This document shows, one piece after another, positions 33,318 to 40,498 of a stretch of DNA of 64,000 nucleotides. Position 1 is the stretch's first letter; the number at the start of each line of letters is the position of its first letter. The stretch covers positions 1 to 64,000 of the forward strand of contig DATGZN010000094.1 in assembly GCA_035297145.1 (NCBI GenBank). Direction: 5' to 3'. The notes under the pieces were generated by a model. That model worked only from the letters and a program-made list of their open reading frames with translations, searched no databases and had not been told where the DNA came from. The translations under genes and the position numbers were made by a program. This DNA is from QHXW01 sp035297145 (GTDB lineage Bacteria; Acidobacteriota; Terriglobia; Bryobacterales; Bryobacteraceae).

Positions 33318-33920
33318 GCTCGCCAATACGAGCCAGCCCGCGATGGTGCACAGTTTCTCATCCTGCCGCCAGGGCGGGCCGATGGTCTTGCCCAGCTTGG
33401 AGATGCGCTGGTGTAGTTCTGCCGGCGAGATTTGGATAGCTGCGGAAGCCCGGCTCATGAGCTCTTTTTCCTTTACACCTATGACTGGCAAGCCGCAAGA
33501 CTCACACGCCTTCTGAAGAGCGTTCCTGAAGAAGTGCCCTTCGGCGGTATGGATCATCACGTGCGACCGAAGCGTCGCGGCCAGATCGTCAGCGGGCCGA
33601 CCCGCGCCAAGCAGGATGCATGAGCCGGCTATTTTGTATCCGTTACCTGCCAGATCTGAAACAGCCTTTCGCAGCGACGCCGTTGCGACAGCCTTGGCGG
33701 CTCCGGCGCATTGATCCAGGAATGCCTTGGCATCTGGCAGCTTCATGTCTTTGGCGGTGTGATATGGCTGCTGAAAACCGCGAATCTTGTGATCTATCAG
33801 CTCCAACCTCCGGCGTTCGATTGTGAGAGGTCCGTCGTTCGGTCTCGCCACAACCACCATAGCCGCCCAGCCCGAGTGAACGCGAAACCCCAGGGCGGCT
33901 CGGGACGGATTACTCAGCAC
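33297..33920 (-). CDS. Conserved hypothetical protein, 207 aa
   Basis: From GTG 33920, overlapping the SDR gene stop by 7 nt, so coupled to it. No signal or membrane segment. The features LGFRVHSGWAAMVVVARPN, RRRLELIDHKIRGFQQPYH, VMIHTAEGHFFRNALQKACE and TIGPPWRQDEKLCTIAGWLV form a pattern I recognise as a conserved, unnamed family of soil acidobacteria. The paired SHVMIHTAEG and PPWRQDEK motifs suggest an active or binding site. Function unknown. Confidence 0.7.
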   Translation of the reverse strand: MLSNPSRAALGFRVHSGWAAMVVVARPNDGPLTIERRRLELIDHKIRGFQQPYHTAKDMKLPDAKAFLDQCAGAAKAVATASLRKAVSDLAGNGYKIAGSCILLGAGRPADDLAATLRSHVMIHTAEGHFFRNALQKACESCGLPVIGVKEKELMSRASAAIQISPAELHQRISKLGKTIGPPWRQDEKLCTIAGWLVLASSAAQLS

Positions 33921-34780
33921 GGGTAATCCTGTTGTGGCGCCTTCGGATCAAAGCGCGGGATAAAACGGCCGTCGATGTCCGTGAATCCGTATTCCTTCGC
34001 AAGATCGCATGCCCACAGGAGCTGGCCGTTTTTCCGAAATACTTTGCGGTCCGCCGCCAAAGCTGCCACGGCCCGGCCGATGTACTCCGGTGATTCGCTC
34101 AGATCGAAGCGAAACTGCTTCTTTTGAGCTTCGGTCCGCATGTGCATCAGCACGCGTTCGGTTCGCATGAAGCCGGGATTGAGCCCGACTATCGCAATTT
34201 TGGCGCTCTTTGTATCGCGGCTCATGCCCAGGATCAGCCGGTTCAGGCACTCGTGACCGAGATCCCAGAGAATGTTGCCCCGCCAGGCGGAGGGGTCGGG
34301 ATGCAGGTTGTCTGTCACGTGAATGATGAGCCCGTGCCGTTGTTCCAGCATTAGCCCCACCGCATACACGCTGGTCAGCCAGCAGGCGCTCACGGTGCCG
34401 AGCGTCTCACGCCAGTGGTCGCCGTTGAGCGACCAGAACTTCTTCATCCAGACTTGCATGCAGAGCGGACCCCAGGCGGAGTTGGCCAGCACGTCGAGAC
34501 GGCCGTGGTCTTTCTTCACGCGGCGGAACAAGTCCGCAACCTGTTTTTCATCGCTCAGATCGGCGCGAATCGCAATGCCCCTGCCGCCACGCGCCGTCAC
34601 TTCCTGAGCGGTATCCTCCACAGTGCCAGGAGCTTTGTCCGCTGGTTTGGGCCCTTTTCGCGATGTTCGGGCCGCGACGTAGACGGTAGCGCCGGCATCT
34701 CCGAGCGCCAGCGCGATGCCACGTCCGGCGCCACGGCTGGCACCCGCGACCACGGTGATCTTTCCTTCCAATGGTTTCAT
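33914..34780 (-). CDS. Short-chain dehydrogenase/reductase family protein with altered catalytic residues
   Basis: A 288-residue Rossmann protein; start at ATG 34780 (MKPLEGKITVVAGASRGAGR). Cofactor loop GASRGAGRG (residues 13-21), AARTSRK after beta2 (suggesting NADPH), and LANSAWG where NNAG is normal. The YxxxK catalytic pair appears as W172-D-L-G-H176 in NILWDLGHECLNRLILGMSR, although the family pattern is YDLAK. NPGFMRTERV after it is normal. So classic proton-relay chemistry is doubtful; the protein may bind cofactor only or use another mechanism. Codons upstream of 34780 overlap the regulator's operator region and are unlikely to be translated. Confidence 0.85.
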   Translation of the reverse strand: MKPLEGKITVVAGASRGAGRGIALALGDAGATVYVAARTSRKGPKPADKAPGTVEDTAQEVTARGGRGIAIRADLSDEKQVADLFRRVKKDHGRLDVLANSAWGPLCMQVWMKKFWSLNGDHWRETLGTVSACWLTSVYAVGLMLEQRHGLIIHVTDNLHPDPSAWRGNILWDLGHECLNRLILGMSRDTKSAKIAIVGLNPGFMRTERVLMHMRTEAQKKQFRFDLSESPEYIGRAVAALAADRKVFRKNGQLLWACDLAKEYGFTDIDGRFIPRFDPKAPQQDYPC

Positions 34781-34788
34781 GCGGGACA

Positions 34789-34794
34789 AGTGTA
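34789..34794 (-). promoter_or_regulatory. Putative -10 element TACACT for the SDR gene
   Basis: TACACT on the minus strand ends 8 nt before the ATG at 34780. The inverted repeat at 34805-34823 covers the place where its -35 would lie. Confidence 0.35.
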
Positions 34795-34804
34795 AGGGAC
34801 AATT

Positions 34805-34823
34805 CATGACACCAGTTGTCATG
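34805..34823. promoter_or_regulatory. Inverted repeat CATGACA-CCAGT-TGTCATG, likely WYL regulator operator
   Basis: Perfect 7-bp arms separated by 5 bp, centred in the 65-bp gap between the divergent SDR and WYL regulator genes. It overlaps the probable -35 regions of both promoters, so one bound dimer could control both directions. Confidence 0.6.
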
Positions 34824-34829
34824 TTTCCC

Positions 34830-34838
34830 TGATAAAGT
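34830..34838 (+). promoter_or_regulatory. Putative extended -10 (TGA-TAAAGT) for the WYL regulator
   Basis: TGATAAAGT ends 7 nt before the ATG at 34846. No Shine-Dalgarno sequence follows. Confidence 0.4.
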
Positions 34839-34845
34839 TTGTCGT

Positions 34846-35793
34846 ATGCGTGCCGACCGCCTGCTTTCCATCCTGCTGTTGCTACAAGTGCACCACCGCG
34901 TGACCGCGCGCGAGCTGGCAAAACGCCTGGAGGTCTCGGAGCGCACGATTCTGCGGGACATGGAAGCGCTGAGCGGATCAGGGGTGCCGGTAGTGGCTGA
35001 ACGTGGCGCGGGTGGTGGCTGGAGCCTGCTCGAAGAGTATCAGACAAAGCTTACCGGTCTGAGCGCGGCGGAGATCCAGTCGCTGTTTCTGGCGAGACCG
35101 GCGCGGTTGATGGCGGACCTCGGATTGAAGCAGGAAGCGGAGGCGGCCTTCATCAAGCTGCAAGCATCTCTACCGGCGGGCTCGCGGCCACAAGCCGAAT
35201 TCGCGCGGCAGAGGGTCCTGATCGATACCAGTGGTTGGCGCGACCCAGCGGAATCGATCGCTTGTCTGCCCGTGCTGCTGGATGCTCTCTGGCAGGAGCG
35301 GCAGGTGAAGTTTTCTTACCGGCGGGTGTTATGTGACGCCAGCGAGCGCGTGGGCGATCCTCTGGGATTGGTCGCCAAGGGGAGCGGCTGGTACCTGGTG
35401 GCTTGCGTCGATGGCGAACCGCGCACCTACCGGGTGTCACGCATTTCGGACGCCACGATTCTGGATCAGCCTAGCGCACGGCCGGCGGAGTTCGGTCTCG
35501 CTAGTTACTGGGACCGCTCCGCAGTCGAGTTTCGCGAGAAACTGCCACGATTCCATGCAACCTTCCTGGTCAACCCAGCTGCCATGCGGCAGGTGAGGTA
35601 TCGCGGGTGGCGGCTGGAAGAGGAAACACCAGAAGGCGACCGCGTTCGCGTGCGATTGCGCTTCGACATCGAGGAGGAAGCCGTACAATTTGCGCTCGGC
35701 CTGGGCGGCGATGTCGAGATCGTGGAGCCGCGCGAGCTGCGGTCCAAGGTCGTGGAGAGAGCGCTCGCCGTCATCCAGCAATACCAGGATTAG
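34846..35793 (+). CDS. WYL-domain transcriptional regulator (YafY-like, DeoR-type HTH)
   Basis: A 315-residue protein from ATG 34846 (MRADRLLSILLLLQVHHRVT). Residues 1-60 are the HTH_11/DeoR winged helix: ARELAKRLEVSERTILRDME, then GVPVVAERGAGGGWSL. The WYL domain (about 135-215) binds small ligands or nucleotides; here it reads VKFSYRRVLCDASERV, DPLGLVAKGSGWYLVACVDG and YRVSRI, with the WYL triplet intact. The C-terminal WCX domain ends in VVERALAVIQQYQ. It is divergent from an SDR gene, a very common pairing, and shares the palindrome with it, so it probably represses both. Confidence 0.9.
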   Translation: MRADRLLSILLLLQVHHRVTARELAKRLEVSERTILRDMEALSGSGVPVVAERGAGGGWSLLEEYQTKLTGLSAAEIQSLFLARPARLMADLGLKQEAEAAFIKLQASLPAGSRPQAEFARQRVLIDTSGWRDPAESIACLPVLLDALWQERQVKFSYRRVLCDASERVGDPLGLVAKGSGWYLVACVDGEPRTYRVSRISDATILDQPSARPAEFGLASYWDRSAVEFREKLPRFHATFLVNPAAMRQVRYRGWRLEEETPEGDRVRVRLRFDIEEEAVQFALGLGGDVEIVEPRELRSKVVERALAVIQQYQD

Positions 35794-35799
35794 CGCTTC

Positions 35800-36168
35800 T
35801 TAGGCTGCGCTCATCGAGGGTTGATAACGCCGGCTGCCCTGGAACGGTTGAAACCGGTAGCCGATGCCGAAGATGGTTTCGAGATATTCCCGGCTGTATG
35901 AGCCGAGCTTGGTGCGCAACCGCCGAATGTGGACATCCAGGGTGCGGGTGCGAATCTGATTGCTGTAGCCCCAGATGCGGCTGAGCAGCACTTCGCGGGG
36001 CACGATTTCGCCCGCGTTTTCCACCAGCAGCGAGAGCAGTTCGTATTCTTTGCGCGTTAGCACGATGCGTTGGTCGTCCAGCGCGGCCAGGCCGCGGCTG
36101 AAGTCGACCTCCAGATGCGCATCCTGGTAACGGGGCGTCTTGTTTGCCGTGATCTGTATCGAATCCAT
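35800..36168 (-). CDS. OmpR/PhoB-type winged-helix DNA-binding protein without receiver domain
   Basis: 122 residues from ATG 36168; an ATG at 36189 would add seven residues and neither has a good ribosome binding site. The trans_reg_C winged helix is complete: LEVDFSRGLAALDDQRIVLT, RKEYELLSLLVENAGEIVPR, EVLLSRIWGY, TRTLDVHIRRLRTKLG, and LETIFGIGYRFQPF. There is no receiver domain or sensor partner, so it is a stand-alone DNA-binding domain. Three GTAA(A/G) words lie about 8 and 11 bp apart at 36223-36246 upstream and may be its direct-repeat site. Confidence 0.85.
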   Translation of the reverse strand: MDSIQITANKTPRYQDAHLEVDFSRGLAALDDQRIVLTRKEYELLSLLVENAGEIVPREVLLSRIWGYSNQIRTRTLDVHIRRLRTKLGSYSREYLETIFGIGYRFQPFQGSRRYQPSMSAA

Positions 36169-36261
36169 GTTGTTAACCAACCTTTCCATTCGATATTACG
36201 GGGCGCAACGTTTTGAATTGTTGTAAAGTCGTAAAAGTTTGGTAAGAACTGCGGGAACTGC

Positions 36262-36489
36262 GTGATGGCCGTCCTGATACTGTTGCTTTTAGCACAGGCC
36301 GGGGGGCCTCACGCGCTGGAACGTGAGGATGTGGTGGCGCTATTGCTGGAGAAAGGCGCCGATCCGAACATCGGCAATAACCACGGCGCGAGCGCGCTCC
36401 ACACAGCAATCACAGGCGGGTATCAGAGCATCGCCGACAAGATTCGCGCACCCGATGGACGCGACGTGGCGCCGGCCGCGTCCCGCTAG
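36262..36489 (+). CDS. Short ankyrin-repeat fragment with N-terminal hydrophobic leader
   Basis: A 75-codon frame from GTG 36262: MMAVLILLLLAQAGG is a short hydrophobic leader, followed by REDVVALLLEKGADPNIGNN, HGASALHTAITGGYQSIADK, about one and a half ankyrin repeats. Ankyrin proteins normally have four or more repeats, so this is either a remnant or a very small secreted adaptor. Its stop overlaps the convergent MATE gene by 4 nt. Expression is uncertain. Confidence 0.4.
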   Translation: MMAVLILLLLAQAGGPHALEREDVVALLLEKGADPNIGNNHGASALHTAITGGYQSIADKIRAPDGRDVAPAASR

Positions 36490-37898
36490 ATCCTGCTCTT
36501 TTTCCAACTGCCTCTGAGAAACATGGTCAGCCCCATTCCCGTGATGAACAGCTCAGCAATGGGAATGGCGGTGAAAACACCGCGCACCCGCATGCCGGCC
36601 GGGTATGCCAGCGCCCAGGCGAGAGGAATCTCAAAGAGCCAGAAACCAAGCATGTTGATGATGGTGGGCGTAACTGTGTCGCCCGCTCCATTGAACGCCT
36701 GGACCATCACCATGCCCCACGCATAGGACAGATTGCCAAAAGCGATGATGCGCAGGCAGCTCACGGCGAACGGCATCACCGCCGGGTCTTCGGTAAACAG
36801 CCGCACGATTTGCTCGGGCAAGGTGATGAACACTGCCGCGACAAAGCCGAGAAAAATCATGTTGTAGAAGGCGGTCAGATAGACCGCGCGCTCCGCCCGC
36901 TCCGGTTTGCCGGCACCCAGGTTCTGCCCCATCATGGTAGCCGCGGCGCCACTCAAACCCCACGAGGGGAGTATGGCGAAGATGAAGATGCGGATGCCGA
37001 TCGTGTAACCGGCTACAGCGGCGCTTCCGAACGAACTGATGATTCGTACCAGCGCGATCCAACTGGTGTGGGCCACGGCGAATTGGAGCACACCAGTGCT
37101 GGATACGCGGATGAGTGAGCCAATCACTCGCGGCACAATGCGAAAATCGGCCCGGCGAATCACGATGCGGCTATGCCCGCGTGTCAATATCCACAACTGA
37201 AGCAGCACGCCGAATGACCGGCCGGTCAAGGTTGACACGGCGGCCCCAGTCACGCCGAGCCTGGGAAACGGGCCCAAGCCGAAAATCAGGCACGGATCCA
37301 GAGCCAGGTTGATCAGGTTCGATACCCAAAGAACGCGCATGGCAATGGAAGCATCGCCGGCGCCGCGAAAAATGGCGTTGTTGAGGAACAGCAGCATCAC
37401 GCTCACGCTGCCGCCCAACACGATCGAGGTATATCGATGTCCGATCGCCACCAGGTCGGCCGGCGCGCCCATCCACCCCAGCAGTCGCGGGGCGAGCCAG
37501 TAGCCGGGTATCCCCATCAGGATCGCCAACGAGACACCCAGCAGGATGGCTTGCACGGCGGCCGTGGCCGCACCCTGCGAATCCTTCTCGCCGATGCGCC
37601 GCGCCACCATCGCGGTGGTAGACATGCTCACGCCCATCGCCACCGAGAAAACCAGCGTTAGCATCGACTCCGTCAAGCCAACTGTGGCGACGGCATTGGC
37701 GCCCAGACGCGTGACCCAGAACACATCCACGATCGCGAATAGCGACTCCATCAACATCTCGAGCACCATGGGCGTGGCGAGCAGGAACACGGCCCGGCTG
37801 ATGGAGCCTTCGGTAAAGTCCTGCTGTGTGCCGCGAATCGCTTCCATCACTGATCGCCATATCGTGGGGCCGCGTTCGGTGACGATCCTAGTAGCCAT
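36486..37898 (-). CDS. MATE family multidrug efflux transporter
   Basis: A 470-residue inner-membrane transporter with about 12 helices. Start at ATG 37898 because AGGAGGG lies 8 nt upstream. Two homologous MatE halves: FLLATPMVLEMLMESLFAIV, VFWVTRLGANAVATVGLTES, FRGAGDASIAMRVLWVSN in the first, and STGVLQFAVAHTSWIALVRI, GLSGAAATMMGQNLGAGKPE, QAFNGAGDTVTPTIINMLGF in the second. MATE pumps export cationic drugs and metabolites using Na+ or H+ gradients. Monocistronic. About 440 bp upstream hold only the hairpin and a doubtful short peptide frame. Confidence 0.92.
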   Translation of the reverse strand: MATRIVTERGPTIWRSVMEAIRGTQQDFTEGSISRAVFLLATPMVLEMLMESLFAIVDVFWVTRLGANAVATVGLTESMLTLVFSVAMGVSMSTTAMVARRIGEKDSQGAATAAVQAILLGVSLAILMGIPGYWLAPRLLGWMGAPADLVAIGHRYTSIVLGGSVSVMLLFLNNAIFRGAGDASIAMRVLWVSNLINLALDPCLIFGLGPFPRLGVTGAAVSTLTGRSFGVLLQLWILTRGHSRIVIRRADFRIVPRVIGSLIRVSSTGVLQFAVAHTSWIALVRIISSFGSAAVAGYTIGIRIFIFAILPSWGLSGAAATMMGQNLGAGKPERAERAVYLTAFYNMIFLGFVAAVFITLPEQIVRLFTEDPAVMPFAVSCLRIIAFGNLSYAWGMVMVQAFNGAGDTVTPTIINMLGFWLFEIPLAWALAYPAGMRVRGVFTAIPIAELFITGMGLTMFLRGSWKKSRI

Positions 37899-38104
37899 AA
37901 AATTAGCCCTCCTGGGCAACTTATGCTCGCGCGAGCAGTTAAATAAAAACTGGAAGTTTAGGCTGCGGCTCGGCGAGAAGCTAGCGCCGGAACAGGTCCG
38001 GCACGCCGAAATCGAAGCCTGGGAACGCAATAGCAGCGCGTACAGCGACCCGGTTTTGGATCATCGACGTGCTGTTGGCGTTCATTTGCATGGTAGGAAA
38101 CGGG

Positions 38105-38142
38105 GCCCGTGCCCCGATCTGATAACTATATCGGGGACGGGC
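38105..38142. repeat. Intergenic hairpin, 13-bp stem with one bulge
   Basis: GCCCGTGCCCCGAT (38105-38118) pairs with ATCGGGGACGGGC (38130-38142), leaving an 11-nt loop and one bulged G. No T-run follows, so it is not a normal intrinsic terminator. It could be a REP-like element or RNA processing site upstream of the MATE gene. Confidence 0.5.
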
Positions 38143-38216
38143 ACCGGCGCGCAAGTGGAATTTGTGGTTTTTTGGCCGGAGAAGACGTTAGATCGAGGCT
38201 GCCGGCTGCGCAAGCC

Positions 38217-38300
38217 TCAACTGGAAAAGCTACGAACCAGTACGGCAAATAGCGCGCCCAGTGCGGCGGCCCAGGCGATGCCGAGCGCTAGCGCCTTCAT
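38217..38300 (-). CDS. Possible 27-residue single-span membrane peptide
   Basis: A short frame from ATG 38300: MKALALGIAWAAALGALFAV plus LVRSFSS. It is almost entirely one hydrophobic helix with a positive residue at each end. No Shine-Dalgarno is present and no homologue is recognised, so it may be chance. It lies downstream of two other small minus-strand genes. Confidence 0.2.
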   Translation of the reverse strand: MKALALGIAWAAALGALFAVLVRSFSS

Positions 38301-38334
38301 GGGGTGGGACAGCAGAAACCTGTGAGGGCGCTTG

Positions 38335-38589
38335 TCACCCCGCATTGACCCGCCCCTCGCATAAGGCTTCACCTAGCTCGCAGTATCGCTCCCGAGCACG
38401 TTCGATGCTGCTCATCTGGCGTTGCCTCGTTTGCATACGCCGTTCGATCCCGATCCTCCTTCGTTCCAAAATCACCTTTTCAATTCGCTCAGCCAGCTCA
38501 TTTCGCTGCTGCTCGGTGAGCACGATGCCTTCGATATTGTCTGTGGGCGCGCTCAGCTCGAGCGCCATAACGTCAGATGCCGATTCCAT
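38335..38589 (-). CDS. Small hypothetical coiled-coil protein, 84 aa
   Basis: Start at ATG 38589 with GAGGTG about 7 nt upstream; a GTG three codons earlier is less likely. After an acidic N-terminus (ALELSAPTDNIEGIVLTEQQ) the chain is charged and helical (RNELAERIEKVILERRRIGI, RRMQTRQRQMSSIERARERY), probably a coiled coil. No known domain. Forms a pair with the next gene upstream (52-nt gap). Confidence 0.5.
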   Translation of the reverse strand: MESASDVMALELSAPTDNIEGIVLTEQQRNELAERIEKVILERRRIGIERRMQTRQRQMSSIERARERYCELGEALCEGRVNAG

Positions 38590-38641
38590 TCCTTTCACCT
38601 CTATTTTTTCTTCAAGTTTCGTTTTCCAGGGAGGCGCGGCC

Positions 38642-38878
38642 TCAGCAGCTGTGCGCCTTGCGATGCTCGATATATGACCGCCGTGCCTGTTTCCACTCCG
38701 CGTCTGCTGTGTGCAGAACGACCTCTAAGTCGGACACTTGTGGGTCTTCGGTCATCCGTGCTGTGTAGTGGGAAAGGTGCGCCTTGACGAGTGACTTAAT
38801 TGCTCGTGCGAGTTGAGCTCGAAGGTGCACTTGTTCGTCGCATTGCACGTCTAACGCGGTTTGAGTCATAGCAGCCAT
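38642..38878 (-). CDS. Small hypothetical helical protein, 78 aa
   Basis: Start at ATG 38878 with GGAGG 4 nt upstream; ATG 38869 is possible. Helical and His-rich: CDEQVHLRAQLARAIKSLVK, then HLSHYTARMTEDPQVSDLEV. It ends RRSYIEHRKAHSC. The N-terminal Cys/His residues could bind metal, but no family is recognised. Upstream to 39171 no other gene is seen. Confidence 0.5.
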   Translation of the reverse strand: MAAMTQTALDVQCDEQVHLRAQLARAIKSLVKAHLSHYTARMTEDPQVSDLEVVLHTADAEWKQARRSYIEHRKAHSC

Positions 38879-39158
38879 ATCGCCTCCAATATGTCCGGCG
38901 CACCAACTTGCGCGCTCCGGAAGTTATTTCCAACATCCGGATGCAATGCTAGGGGCATGCAACTTACCAAAGGCCGGCGCGAGTGGCCGTCTTGGCAAAG
39001 GGGAGGAAATAGAGAGGTTAGTGGCACGGTGGGGCAACGCGGCTAACTTCCGTTACTACGCAGGGGTTGCCTAAAGGAAATAGCATTCTGACCAGCATGA
39101 GTAAAATCCCCCAGAATATCTCGCAGCGCCTTGACGAATGTGCGCGGCCACGCCGGCG

Positions 39159-39164
39159 TAGAAT
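39159..39164 (+). promoter_or_regulatory. Putative -10 element TAGAAT for the methyltransferase gene
   Basis: TAGAAT ends 7 nt before the second of two close ATGs (39172), and only 1 nt before the first (39166). It therefore favours a leaderless start at 39172. Confidence 0.4.
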
Positions 39165-39171
39165 CATGGAA

Positions 39172-40497
39172 ATGAGCGAGGCACGCGACGCGCGCGTCAT
39201 CGAGGAAAGCCGCCGCCAGGCCGCACGCCTGTCCCGCCTTGGCTGGTATCACACGATCGAGCTGCCCGATGGCGGTGTGATCGAAGGGCTTCAGACGCTC
39301 GACCAGCAGCGGCAACGCCTGCGTCAGTTTCCTATCCCCGAGGACCTCAGGGGCAAACGCGTGCTTGATGTCGGCGCCTGGGACGGCTGGTTCAGCTTCG
39401 AAATGGAGCGGCGTGGGGCCGAGGTCCTGGCGGTCGATTCCGCGAAGAATACGCGGCTGCTCGAAGCGCGGCAACTTCTCGGCTCGCGCATCGGCTACCA
39501 GATGGCCGATATCTGCCGGCTCACCGCGAAAGAAGTGGGCACGTTTGACATCGTGCTGTTGTTCGGCGTTCTCTATCACCTGAAGCACCCGCTTCTCGCG
39601 CTCGAGAATGTCTGCGGCATGTGCCGCGAGATGGCCTGCATCGAATCGTTCGTCACCGATGCCGATCCGAGCGCCATTCCGGTGATGGAGTTTTACGAGA
39701 CCAACGAACTTCGCGGGCAGGCGGATAACTGGGTGGGACCCAACCTATCCTGCCTGCTCGCTTTTTGCCGCACGGCCGGCTTCGCGCGCGTGAACTTCGA
39801 AGGCGTACTGGGCGAGCGGGCACACGTCACGGGATATCGCCATTGGCTCGCACCCACTGGCAGCGACCCTGCTCCTGAAGTTCTGTGCGTCGCAAACTCC
39901 GCCCGGCAGGACCACACCTTCGATTTAGGCGATGACTACCTGACGTTCTACTTCACGAGCCCGCTCGGCGGCCTCAACTGCGACAACGTCCACCCGCAGG
40001 TGGGTGCGTACGGATCCCGCCCCATCGATGTGGCGAGATGCGGAGGCGGCTGGCAGGCGGCTTGCAAACTTCCGCCCGGCCTGGCGCCGGGACCGCACGA
40101 CGCCAAAATCCGCACGGCCAATAGCCCCTATTCGGTTCCGGTCCGGATTGTAATAGGCTCTGTGCGTGCCGTCCGCGATACGGCGGCGTCTTCCGCCTTG
40201 CGCCTGATACGCATCGCTGACGGCGCAACTCTTGAAGCCGGTCGCGTGCGGGTGGGTGAAAATAGCGGCATGTCCGCCTGGGCCACCGGCCTGCCGGCTG
40301 ATGCTGGGCGGACCGGAATCCGACTGCGCTTGAACGGCACCGATCTTCCAGCCAACTGGCTGGCTCCGCCGATAGGAGAGGAACCACGCCAGATCAACGC
40401 CGCATTACCCTCGGGTCTCGAGCCCGGAACCTCCACGGTCACTCTGGTATTCAACGGTGAAGAGAGTGCTCACGTAACAATCGAACTCATCAGGTAG
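39172..40497 (+). CDS. SAM-dependent methyltransferase with C-terminal Ig-like extension
   Basis: About 441 residues from ATG 39172 (MSEARDARVIEESRRQAARL). Residues about 35-245 form a class I methyltransferase resembling the CmoB/DUF1698 group: WYHTIELPDGGVIEGLQTLD, motif I GKRVLDVGAWDGWFSFEMER, RRGAEVLAVDS, FDIVLLFGVLYHLKHPLLAL and MACIESFVTDAD. CmoB relatives transfer carboxymethyl or methyl groups. Residues about 250-440 are beta-rich and resemble acidobacterial IPT/Ig-type domains (GLNCDNVHPQVGAYGSRPID; LPPGLAPGPHDAKIRTANSP; LPSGLEPGTSTVTLVFNGE). The fusion is unusual for a cytosolic enzyme; no signal peptide is seen. Confidence 0.75.
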   Translation: MSEARDARVIEESRRQAARLSRLGWYHTIELPDGGVIEGLQTLDQQRQRLRQFPIPEDLRGKRVLDVGAWDGWFSFEMERRGAEVLAVDSAKNTRLLEARQLLGSRIGYQMADICRLTAKEVGTFDIVLLFGVLYHLKHPLLALENVCGMCREMACIESFVTDADPSAIPVMEFYETNELRGQADNWVGPNLSCLLAFCRTAGFARVNFEGVLGERAHVTGYRHWLAPTGSDPAPEVLCVANSARQDHTFDLGDDYLTFYFTSPLGGLNCDNVHPQVGAYGSRPIDVARCGGGWQAACKLPPGLAPGPHDAKIRTANSPYSVPVRIVIGSVRAVRDTAASSALRLIRIADGATLEAGRVRVGENSGMSAWATGLPADAGRTGIRLRLNGTDLPANWLAPPIGEEPRQINAALPSGLEPGTSTVTLVFNGEESAHVTIELIR

Positions 40498-40498
40498 A

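Noticed and set aside
34781..35047. N-terminal extension of the SDR frame
   Set aside because: It is antisense to the WYL regulator start and crosses the operator; the Rossmann fold begins at 34780.
38105..38142. Intrinsic terminator
   Set aside because: The hairpin is followed by no T-run on either strand and no gene ends next to it.
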